This document shows, one piece after another, positions 1 to 9,716 of a stretch of DNA of 64,000 bases. The stretch's first letter is position 1, and the number at the start of each line of letters is the position of its first letter. This stretch comes from Chamaecrista fasciculata. Its lineage: Eukaryota; Streptophyta; Magnoliopsida; Fabales; Fabaceae. Under the pieces are notes generated by a model. It was not told the DNA's origin. It searched no databases and saw nothing but the letters and a program-made list of their open reading frames with translations. A program made the translations under genes and the position numbers. The stretch lies in assembly GCA_003254925.1 (NCBI GenBank), contig QANZ01045881.1, positions 25,843-89,842 of the forward strand, in the 5' to 3' direction.

Positions 1-389
1 AAAAAAAGAAACTTCCAATAAAATTTATATTGTTGGATTCATTTCGAAGAATAGATTCTAAATATATAATTTATTTTTCACAACTTTACTTCTAACGTCT
101 TTCAAGTTTCACTCGAAAGTGGCATTGTCGGGTCTAGAGAAAGACCCGGTTAAAATTTTAAGTTCTGTTTGCTCCCAAATTTTTACCACAAGCCAAAAAG
201 AATATGGGGATTCCAAATATGACAATTAAAATTTTAAATTTCAAAGTTCACTAATTTCTAAAATTTATAACCCAAAAATCCTAATACTAGTTTAAAATTC
301 ACTTAAAATTCTATTCAAAATTCTAAAAATTACTAATTCTATTCTTGAACACCCAGAATTAAATTTTAAATCTCCGGGATCTCACAAAG

Positions 390-1160
390 GATAGGCTTGT
401 TTCATGGATAGATTCTTTTGGAAACACATTACTTCATGCCACCGCTGAACTTGGCCGTCCTGCCAAACTCAAACTCAATAGCATCTCTGGCCCTGCTTTA
501 CAAATGCAAAGAGAATTGCAGTGGTTCAAGGAGGTCGAGAGTCTTGTGCATCCTTGGGTCATAGAACATCAAAACAATGATGGCTTCAAACCTCAAGAAC
601 TATTCAAAGAAACCCATAAAGAGTTAAGGAAGGAAGGAGAGGAATGGATGAAGGGTGCGGCTACTTCTGGTTCCGTTGTTGCTGCTCTTGTTGTCACCAT
701 CATGTTTACTGCAGTTTTCACTGTTCCAGGAGGGTTCGATCCAAACTCTGGTTTGCCACTATTACTTGACAAACAGAACAGGTTTTTCAAAATTTTCATC
801 ATCTCAGATGCCATATCCTTGTTTTCATCTACTACTTCTGTGCTTATGTTCCTAGGCATACTTACCTCTCGCTATGCAGAACAAGATTTTCTCAAGTTTT
901 TACCTACAAAATTGATTTTAGGCCTTACTGCACTTTTTCTGTCCATTGCAACTATGGTCATAGCCTTTTCTGCTACCATTATTATGATGTTGCTCAAAAC
1001 ACCAAACTTGCGAGGTTACGAGGTTTACCTTTTTGTAATTTTTCTGGCTAGTGTTCCTGTTATTGCCTTTTGCTTACTACAACTCCCTCTTCTTGTTGAG
1101 ATGATTTTGTCCACTTATGGTCCAAGCATTTTCAACAGGAAAATGAAGCCCTGGATGTGA
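390..1160 (+). CDS. PGG-domain ankyrin protein (ITN1-like), last exon only
   Basis: This is the C-terminal exon of a plant ankyrin-repeat/PGG membrane protein, the family of ITN1/ACD6-like plasma-membrane proteins used in stress and defence signalling. An open frame runs from a plausible AG acceptor at 388-389 through the last ankyrin repeat (DSFGNTLLHATAELG), the linker ELQWFKEVESLV and the PGG domain to a TGA at 1158-1160. An internal ATG lies at 504. Four hydrophobic segments are visible (about residues 52-75, 93-120, 132-163 and 172-202 counted from that ATG), with the diagnostic VPGG just after the first. The N-terminal ankyrin exons are absent from bases 1-389, so they lie upstream of the window or are lost. 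The family assignment is firm; whether the gene is functional cannot be judged. Confidence 0.85.
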   Translation, partial: DRLVSWIDSFGNTLLHATAELGRPAKLKLNSISGPALQMQRELQWFKEVESLVHPWVIEHQNNDGFKPQELFKETHKELRKEGEEWMKGAATSGSVVAALVVTIMFTAVFTVPGGFDPNSGLPLLLDKQNRFFKIFIISDAISLFSSTTSVLMFLGILTSRYAEQDFLKFLPTKLILGLTALFLSIATMVIAFSATIIMMLLKTPNLRGYEVYLFVIFLASVPVIAFCLLQLPLLVEMILSTYGPSIFNRKMKPWM

Positions 1161-2230
1161 TTAATCTATTTGTATAAATGATTCATTCATATCCTACTAC
1201 AACTCTTGTACTTTGTAGTGAATAAGTTTCTTGCAGCTTGCAAGTGATATAGACTTCAAATTGAATCTACATGACTGATTACAACCCACTCAAGGTCAAG
1301 TAGTTGTATTAATCTTCTTGATGGGATCAAGCAATAGTGCAGATTCTTCAGTCTGCAGTGCATAGAGATGTTTTTGGTATTGGCAAAAGGTTACCGATTG
1401 TGATTGCTGGTTAGTTCAATTAATTGTTTGTTTTTTCCGCTGTTTTTTTGTTGTATGTTTGCTTCTATTTGGTAATGTATACTTTTGGTTGTTTGGTAGT
1501 AATAAAACTCCGGCCAAAAAAGAAATTCTTGCTGATATGATAATTGATAGAAACTAACCATGTAGAATTATCTATATTGTTATATATAATTTATAAATCT
1601 TTTATAATTTTCATCTTAATTATACATTAAAATAATGGTTCATATAAAATATATAAAAATTTGAACTGAGATTGATATGTGCCCCCAGCTTCCCTAATTT
1701 GAGGAAGAGGAAGAGATTTATCTCTGAATTCAGCTACAAAATCTTCATAATTTGCTAAGAACAAAAATGAGTTATTATATTTTATCAGCTGCTACAGATA
1801 GTTGTTGCAGACTTGCAGTGTTCACAATGATGATGGTGATGATGATGGATCATATGTGGAGGCGTGGAGGCAAGTGTTGATCAGGCTTGTAGTTCCAATG
1901 ACTTGAATGTTTGATGAGTTTCAAGAATAGAATTAATTAATCTCTATATGTAATGTTTCATATGCTACTCCTAGCACTCTTGTGTACTTTGTACTGAATA
2001 AGTTTGTGATCTTATAAATCAATTTGTATATAATAACCCACTCAAGGTTAAAGTGTATTAATCTTCCTGGATGGAATCAATTGTAATGGTGAAGATTCTT
2101 ATGTGTGATTGTAGGTTCGTTCTGTAGATTGGTTTTTTGCTGATTTTCCAGTTGTACGTTTGCTTCTCTATGGCGATGTACTTTTGATTGTTTTTGGTAA
2201 TAAAATTTCTTTTGGCAATAAAAAGAAAAA
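1161..2230 (+). repeat. 3' flank of the PGG gene, present twice
   Basis: The 3' untranslated-like sequence after the stop (about 1180-1510) recurs about 0.77 kb further on (about 1955-2215). Both blocks contain ACTTTGTA-TGAATAAGTTT, AACCCACTCAAGGT, a run ending in TTTGCTTCT and a final GTAATAAAA signal. The second block has no recognisable PGG coding exon before it, so it looks like the tail of a second tandem copy whose coding part was deleted. No other gene is seen here. Confidence 0.6.
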
Positions 2231-2301
2231 GTCTTCGAGCTAAGGTATTATATCTATACTACTAGATAGTAGTGGTTTATTGCTAATCATGTAGAATTAC
2301 A

Positions 2302-3215
2302 ATGGCCAAAATGCCGTTTTGGTCCCTATTGTTTATTTTATGTTTCAGTTTGGTCTCTAATATAGTTTTGTTTCATTTTGATCCTTATTATTTTCTAGAA
2401 GTTTTGTTTTGGTCCCTCACTATTGAATGTAGCCATATCTTTCTTGTTTCGTACCTAAATGCGATGAGGATAGATCCACTGCAGTGAGTTTTCCTGAAGT
2501 GAATCTACAGTGCGAGATGGAAATCTCAAAACTCAGTTTCATTAAACTCACACTTTAATGAAACTGTGAGTTTTGGGATGTTTGTCTCACACTGCAGGAA
2601 AACCCACTGCAGTGGATCCAATCTCGAATGCGATGCAATCAGAGCTACGAGTTAAATTTGATGAGTCATTTCTTTGTCCAGTTCGAAACATTGGCAAACA
2701 AGGTCGAATGGAGCATGAAAGCGAGCCTAAAAGTGGGATGCTTGTTTCATGAATCTAGTCATATTTCTCTAATCTCAAGTCTAAATGTAACAAAATTAGA
2801 GCTACGAGTTATTCTTGACGAGTTCTTTCTCTGCCTAGTTGAGACCATTGACAAATGAGGTTAAATAGTACTTTAAAAGTTGATATTGATTTTTCTTACC
2901 AAACTCACTTTCGGATATTGTTTGATCTTGTTTGTCAACAACCCCAATTGGATAGAGAAAGAACTTGTTAAGAGTAATTTATAGCTCTAATTTTGTTGCA
3001 TTTGGATTTGAAACGAGAGAGATATGTCCAAATTTATGAAACAAGCGTCTCATTTTTTGGCTCAATTTCATGCCCGAGTTGACCTCATTTGTAGATAACT
3101 CCAATTTAGGCAAAGAAAAAATTCATCAAATTTAACTCGTAACTTTGATCATATCGCATTCGGGTTTAAAATGAAAGAGATATGACTATATTCAATAGTT
3201 AGGAACTAATTATGA
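2302..3215. mobile_element. Foldback (long inverted repeat) element
   Basis: The left arm (about 2302-2860) and right arm (about 2930-3215) are inverted copies of each other; for example CACTATTGAATGTAG near 2418 pairs with the sequence around 3195-3205. The arms carry the TTTGGTCCCT-type motifs common to plant palindromic elements. Related partial copies lie at 16225-16520 and 39700-40085. It encodes nothing recognisable. A smaller MITE sits inside its left arm. Confidence 0.6.
2467..2626. mobile_element. Mutator-type MITE, 160 bp, 9-bp TSD
   Basis: A near-perfect hairpin with termini containing GATCCACTGCAGTG is flanked by identical 9-bp direct repeats AATGCGATG (2458-2466 and 2627-2635). 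A 9-bp target duplication is the usual sign of Mutator-like transposition. It is inserted in the left arm of the larger foldback element, so it is the younger of the two. Confidence 0.75.
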
Positions 3216-3935
3216 ACTCCAATTTAGATATCCTCATATTTCTCTATCATCATATCTACTAAAAAGCTAAAATTTAAATAGAAAGAGATAGATTAAAAAA
3301 AAAAAAAAGGACAAAGTATTGTTAGTACCCCTAACATAATTTTAAATTATACCCCCAAATTTTTTTTGTCAATTATACCTCTAATGTTTCACATTTGAAT
3401 CAATTTTACCCCATCCCCTAACTCCGTTAATGAAACTATTGGAAAACGTTAGTCAGCTCACTCAGCTAATGCTTGCTGACATGGCTCGTGAAGGTCAAAA
3501 TAAAGTAAATGTGACAAAGTTTGGAAGTACAACTGAAACTATAAATCTACTATGTCATCTTCTCAACCAAAAAACCCATAAACTTTTCTCTCCTCTCCCT
3601 CTTCCTCTTAACTGATCTTCTTTGCCATCGACATTGAACAATTTTATGAGAATGCTTTAGGGTGTGTTTGGATTATAAGTATATAATGAAATGATAATTT
3701 TATGTAATGAAATGGTAATGAGAAAATTATGTAATGAAAATGTAATGAAAATGATGTTTGGATTAGTTTGAGATGTAATGAGAAAAAATATGATGTAAAA
3801 TTATGAAAAATGATATGTAATGATGGTGGTTGGTTGAAATAATTATATGAGTTTTTTTAAATTGTATAGGGGTAGAATTGATAATTGATAATGGAATAAG
3901 ATAGAAATAAAAAAATGATATTTTGACATTTTGAT
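3216..3935. other. Intergenic, repeat-like, no gene seen
   Basis: This AT-rich stretch holds an A-run (3297-3308), a block with repeated 'TACCCC' phrases typical of plant repeats (3320-3440) and a region rich in TGTAATGAAA repeats (3680-3830). I see no coding exon or RNA gene in it. Confidence 0.5.
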
Positions 3936-5430
3936 TAGGGGTGAGCAGACTGGACCGCTGACCCGCGAGACCGCAAGAACCGAACCAACCCGCAGCCGCG
4001 GGCTGGGTTGGTTCGGTCTCGCGGGTTGGGTTGGTTAAAAATAATTGAGCCCGCAGGTGTGCGGGTTGGGCTGCGGGCTCAGGGGTTGTAAACCCAACCC
4101 AACCCGCAAGCCCGCACATATAATATATATATATATATATTTTTTTTTATTTCTATATATTATATTTTGAATCAATCTGAGCCACACATTTTATTTTAAG
4201 GAAAATCTGAGCCACACATTTGGTAAACCCTAAAATTCATCAAGCAGCTCATCTCCATTCAGACCATTCTCGACACTTCGACCCCCTTTGACAGCGGCTC
4301 ATCTCCATTCTCTCCATCTCAAATTCTCAATCCTCTCCAGTCTCTCCGACAACCACAGAATCGTCAGCGGCTCACTTCGACAGCCGTCTGCCCGTCTCCA
4401 TCTCGATTCGGCGTCGGCGTCGGCGTCGGCGTCGTCGGCGTCTCGATTCTTCTTCGGTTCTTCCTCTTCGAGTCTCCGCCTTTTCTCTTCTCTCTCGGCG
4501 TCGGGCGTCGGCTTTCCTGTTCTCTCTCGGCGGCGCCTGAAGTGAAGGTACATTTGTTGCTTGATGTTGTTAACTTGATTTTACCACTCATTATTTTCGA
4601 ACCCTAATACTGCTTTCTGCTTTCGAACCCCAAACATGTTCCTGTTCTCTCTCGGCTTTCTGCTTGATGTTCGTGCTTTCACTTCACTTCACTTATCATT
4701 ATTGTAATTAGAGTATTAACTATTCACTACATATCAAACTGCAAATCAATGATCTAATTGAATTGATTGTATCGTTGTTAATTACATGGCATGAATATTT
4801 GCTTATAGCCTTATACACACTCACTACACAAAAGTGCTTTTTTTAGGCCAAATGCCAAAGGGTTAAAATGTTAATCACATTGCACGAATGTCTAGTTATG
4901 CATATTCACACACAGCTAACCAGCCAATGTTGCTCATATTACTTAATGCTGTGTTCCTTGTTAGATCATAGCTTATGAGTTCTTAATCTTTGAAAGTTAT
5001 AGGGCAGCTTAGACTGTTAGTGAATTTACTTTAGTTGTGGTTGTACATTGAGCTTGATTTCTCTATACTTGAGCTAGCTGCTGCCATTGGAATATTGTTT
5101 GACCAGCTTGCATTTATTTTTCCTTGTTCTTATATGTGTTGATTGGTTTTCAAGGATAAATTGTAGTATTGAAAGTTGATTAATCTTGGTTGTATTTTAA
5201 TTTCAGGGAATGTATTTTTGACAAATGCAGCAGGTTAATTTTTTTTTTTTTAAAAAAAGAGGCACAACCCGTGGGTTGGCCCAACCCAACCCGCAGGCCC
5301 GCGGGTTGGGTTGGTGCGGGCTGGGAAATTTTTTTTTCAAAACCCAACCCAACCCAACCCGCAGATTGCTGTGCGGGTTGGGCTGGGAAAACCCCTCAGC
5401 CCGCCCCAACCCAACCCGTGCTCATCCCTA
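3936..5430. mobile_element. Non-autonomous hAT element, 8-bp TSD
   Basis: The ends TAGGGGTGAGCA and TGCTCATCCCTA are inverted repeats, and both sides carry the perfect 8-bp duplication ATTTTGAT (3928-3935, 5431-5438), the mark of hAT transposons. Both subterminal regions are packed with AACCCAACCCGC-type motifs in both orientations, as expected of hAT transposase binding arrays. The interior (about 4200-5210) has no transposase reading frame but keeps what looks like a 5' untranslated exon (CT-rich, with a GGCGTC repeat at 4411-4440), a GT donor near 4547 and an AG acceptor near 5206. It is therefore probably a deletion derivative of a larger autonomous element. Confidence 0.8.
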
Positions 5431-5559
5431 ATTTTGATTGTGGTTGGTCAGAAGCAATTAAAAATTTTAAAAAAAAAACCATAAAGGAAACGAAGTCTTA
5501 AAAAAAGAAAAAACTACATAAAGGAAACAGCCATACACACACTACACATACTTCTTCAG

Positions 5560-5830
5560 CGTCTCACTAGTCACAACTGCTAAAAAGATTTGATATATAT
5601 GGGGAAGTAGGAAAGAAAAAAAAATTATCAGTCTCACCAGAAGATCGTCTTTCCTCTTGTCGATGGGGCCACCCTCGAGTGTGCTCCTCGATAATAGAAA
5701 TACATAGCAAAAATGCAATGGTGTTGACAAATATATAGCCGTAGAACTCAAATGGGGACTGGCTGTGTAAAATAGACTTGGTGGGATCATCGGCCTGAAA
5801 GCTAAATAGAATAATGACCAACCGAGTACC
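5560..5830 (-). pseudogene. Fragment of a PGG-domain gene
   Basis: On the minus strand a short frame reads ADDPTKSILHSQSP and then FYGYIFVNTIAFLLCISII, which resembles the PGG-domain core in which a DP-rich loop is followed by a membrane segment. Downstream the likely continuation switches frame, and no start, ankyrin repeats or splice sites can be placed. It lies about 4.5 kb from the PGG exon at the left edge but in the opposite orientation, so it may be a relic of an old local cluster. The identification rests on about 35 residues and is tentative. Confidence 0.4.
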
Positions 5831-6054
5831 ACAACAACGAGGGTGAAAATGAGTTGAATATTAATTTTCCATGTCAACTTAGCATTTAACGGCCACCTAA
5901 GCAGATAACGGTAACACGTCATCACTTAACAGCTCCACGGGATTGTACAATTGAGGGACTGAGTTGTAGTTTCTCACAATTGAGGGACCAAATCCTCGAC
6001 TCAGTAACAATTGAGGGACCAAAAAGTAGGTTTACTCTTCAAGAGCACAGTAAT

Positions 6055-6275
6055 TTTCACTACTTAGTGGCCCATATCACTCATTCATGCAATTTGTTGC
6101 ACACATCGTCAAGAATCTCATATTTCACGAGCACACCAAGTGCTTGGAAATCGACTCCAATCTAGTTCGTGATAATTCAAAGTTGATTTCTTACATCCTC
6201 AACACATTTCATCAGATTCTCAACTTGCGGAATTCTTTACCAACCCTCTATTTGCTGCATTACGAAAAAAAATAG
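6055..6275 (+). mobile_element. Copia-type pol tail fossil
   Basis: The frame contains VKNLIFHEHTKCLEID followed by SNLVRD, the well-known end of the RNase H region of Ty1/Copia elements. Only this tail is recognisable; no LTRs pair with it. It is an old, broken fragment. Confidence 0.6.
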
Positions 6276-6703
6276 GGATATCAAGAGTTTTACTTATTCG
6301 AAATAGAATAGATTTGCAATTTGTGAGGACAAGAAATCTACAACCCACAAGATTCAGAGAGATCCAAAGATCTAAAATTTGTAATATTCACTGATGGCCT
6401 AATCGATGAATATTTTGTAATATTCTTGAGTTTAGTCTCTTTCTTGGCTCAAAATATGAGTACTAGTCCATCTAGTTCATTTTTTTTTTTAAATTGTGGC
6501 TTAAAAATTTTAATTTCATACAAGATTAATGTCAACATCATATTAGCTAATTTCTCTCCAAGTTGAAATTGTTGAGACGTGAAGAAGTAGTTAGTCGCTA
6601 TTGTTGAGCTGGATTATATTAATTAGTTTCTGAGTTAGTCAATTAATTAGTTTTTTTTTTTTTGCCAAAAAGTCAATTAATTAGTTTAGTTAGTTTTTAT
6701 TTA

Positions 6704-7109
6704 GGCTAAAGTACATTTTTGGTCCCATAACTTTGGAAAATGTCTCAATTTGGTCTTATAACTTTTTTCATTACAGTTTTAGTCTCATAACTATGGCAAA
6801 GGTCTCAATTTGGTCCATTACATTTTTGTTGCAATTTTGATCCCATAACTTTTGAAAATGTCTCATCGTTAGTCCTAAGTTGATTTCCATCCATTATTTG
6901 TCGTTATATCCAGTTCACTCATATTTGCCACGTCAACATTCAACTAAGTATGTCAGATTATCTTTAACGGCAGAAAATGGATGAAAATCAGCTTGGGACC
7001 AACGGTATGACATTTTCAGTAGTTTTGGAACCAAAATTGCAACAAAAAAAGTTATGAGACCAAATTGAGACCTTTGCCAAAGTTATGGGTCCAAAAGTAC
7101 ACTTTAGCC
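6704..7109. mobile_element. Palindromic Mutator-type MITE, copy 1
   Basis: It begins GGCTAAAGTACA and ends TGTACT-like/CTTTAGCC, with long inverted arms built from repeats of 'GGTCCCATAACTTT'. The flanks TTTTATTTA (6695-6703) and TTTAATTTA (7110-7118) match at 8 of 9 positions, consistent with an aged 9-bp target duplication. It lies just upstream of the CNOT11-like gene. A second copy is at 15316-15674. Confidence 0.7.
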
Positions 7110-8970
7110 TTTAATTTAAGTTGCTTTTCAGTTATCGTAAATTTACGATTTAGTCCTTAGTTAGTTAGCCTAGCCGTTCAGTGTAGCAAACTTTCCTCAT
7201 GTATATATATATAAACCATTTCTGTCAATGAATACAGTGTGACTTTGATTCCAAAATTCACAAAAATTCTCTCTGCATACCACGAAATCTTCAGTCCTTC
7301 GTCTTTTTTCGCTTGAAGTTGGAAATTGAAAAGCAAAATCTGTAGCTAGACGATGACGATGAGGAAGTTGAGTGTTGAAGAATCACAAGCCCTATACTCT
7401 CTGCTAAAAGCAGAACAGAGTCCATTGGATGAGATCGTCGACGAATTCAATTCCAAAATCCCTCGCTCGCATCGTTTTACTGTTTGTTCCTTTCTTGCAA
7501 TGCTCTTAGAGGCAAGTCATTCGAATTGTTTCTTTCTTTCTTTCCATTTCTACATTTGGGCATACGGTACAGTGTGATTTGTTAGAGTTCTGAGTTTTGG
7601 GATTTTAGGGTTTCTTTGTGATTTGTGATAAGAATCCACTGGTTTCTTTATGGTGCTGCGTTTTTTCAGCTGAGATGCATGATCAATGATAGTTTTGTCA
7701 TCAATTGGATAAAATGTCTTCCGTTTCGCTATCAGTTTCCTCTGTAAATTTTCACGTCTTAACCTTTTTTTCAAATCAGTCAGGCGTATTTTGAAAACGA
7801 AGATGTCAATTTTGTTTTCCTAACAGCTTAAGCTTCTAAGTTGACTAGCTCCTTGATATCATCCCTGTAATGTAGGGAATAGTGTAGTTAAAATGTAATT
7901 CAGCTAGTTTGTTTTCTGGTGCACAAGAGTTAGTTACTTTCTGTTAGTAGCCGTTAGTTAACTTCTTGATTCATTCTTCTTAAAACTAACATTATTAATG
8001 AAATTACTGAGTTTTATACAGTATACTTTTGCACAGAGAAATTTTGGGAGGACGGAGGAGGTCAAGGAGTAGTTAATCATTGTAAGAAAAATGGTTGAGT
8101 GTATTGAATTGAGTAAAAGAGGCATGGTATGAACGGTTGTCGTATATAAAGAATCTGTTTGAAGACAACCTGAGAGAGGATGATTTGGTCCCTCCACCCT
8201 TGATTCCTCAAGAGTTGTTCCATGTTAATCCATTTTCCTTAACTATTTGGAAATCCAGAGTTCGTTCTGAAGTTAAGGACTTTTTAGAATGCTGAACATT
8301 TTGGTTCTAGTGCTGTTGGAAAGCAAAAGCTAAATATTTGTATTTGTGATACTGTTGATTATCTGACGCTCTTCTTCTGCGCTTTTGGGAAGACCTTGGT
8401 GAATGCTTTTCAAAGTTTCTGAGCTGTAAGAATATAAACTGCCTAAATTTCATCAACTTCTGTTAAAGTAACTTATATCCGTCCAAATTTGAAACTATCC
8501 ATTTAGCCTTATAATATCTCCTTTAACGAATTTGTCAAGGTCATTAGAGTGATTTTAAACCTTTTTAAATAGTAACTTGGAATTATGAACTTTTCATGTT
8601 AGGACACCCAGTTGAAGGTTTACTTTCTAGAGGTTCATAATTGTTCAATTTGTTTCTGTTTTTGAAAGTAGTCGGATATAGAATTTGGTATACTAGTCAT
8701 GTGTGGGTGCTTATGCAAGTAAGATGCTGTTTGTTTTTCCAGGGTTCTCTTTTTGAGTCTGGTGGTTTTGTTCATGTCTTTACCATGTTTTGGTCTGTCA
8801 ATGCGGTTGTTCCTTTGCTTGAGGAGAAGATTTTGAGTGACATAAGGCATGCCAGCATCGTATATATGCTGGCTATTTATTCTCTCATGGGCTGATTAAA
8901 ACACTATTATAATCTGGCCTTATAATTGTCATTACCTTTTACTGGAATAAGATTCTTATAATATGCTCGT

Positions 8971-9007
8971 TTTTTTTTTTTTTTTTTTTTTTNTTTTTTT
9001 TTTTTTT
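8971..9007. repeat. Poly-T tract with one unresolved base
   Basis: A run of T about 37 bases long with an N at 8993 lies in the first intron of the CNOT11-like gene. Its length is uncertain for the assembler. Confidence 0.8.
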
Positions 9008-9386
9008 GGGGTTGTATTGATTTCTCTCTAAATTTTTAGTTATATAGGCGAGCATTTACTTGAATTCTAAGTTGCTAACTATCAAGAATAATTTATTATG
9101 GGCAGGACAAGAAGATACTCAATTACAATCAACGCTTGGTTGCTTTTACTATACTGCATCAGGCTTATTCATCCCAGAAACCTGCTTCAAATCCCTTCAT
9201 AAACTTCATCGTCAATGTATGAAAATATCCTGTTCTTATCCAAAGTCATACATTATTTTTCTTGATGGCATTTTTCAATGAAAGTATTACTACAGGATTT
9301 GTCTAATGCTTAGAGCCAGTTTCTGATTTCTGTAATTAGTGCATAACTAAGTCAATCAGCTATGTTTCGGCCAAAAGAAAAAATTC

Positions 9387-9716
9387 AATCAGCTATGTTT
9401 TTGTGGTGACTTGTTGTAACAAAAAGTAGATATATTGTGAAATAAATTCTATTAAATAATAAATATCAAGCACTGAAACGAAATTTTGTTGCTTTAATAG
9501 ATAGTATGTATCACATCAAATCTTATTATCCTACCTTGACCTCAGCTAAGTAATCAGCTATGTTTTTGTGGTGACTTGTTGTAACAAAAAGTAGATATGT
9601 TGTGAAATAAATTCTATTAAATAATAAATATCAAGCACTGAAACGAAATTTTGTTGCTTTAATAGATAGTATGTATCACATCAAATCTTATTATCCTACC
9701 TTGACCTCAGCTGAGT
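9387..9716. repeat. 165-bp tandem duplication in a CNOT11-like intron
   Basis: Unit 1 (about 9387-9551) and unit 2 (about 9552-9716) both start AATCAGCTATGTTTTTGTGG and are almost identical by eye, with only a few differences (for example ATATTG versus ATGTTG). The near identity points to a recent slippage or unequal exchange event. Confidence 0.85.

Noticed and set aside
4288-4591. Ser/Ala-rich or Arg-rich ORFs
   Set aside because: They come from CT-rich and GGCGTC-repeat sequence inside the hAT derivative and have no homology signal.
5190-5501. Pro/Gly/Trp-rich ORFs
   Set aside because: They are translations of the AACCCAACCCGC arrays at the hAT end.
8641-8895. An 84-residue ORF between CNOT11-like exons
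   Set aside because: It lies wholly inside intron 1, has no family match, and the flanking exons join in frame without it.
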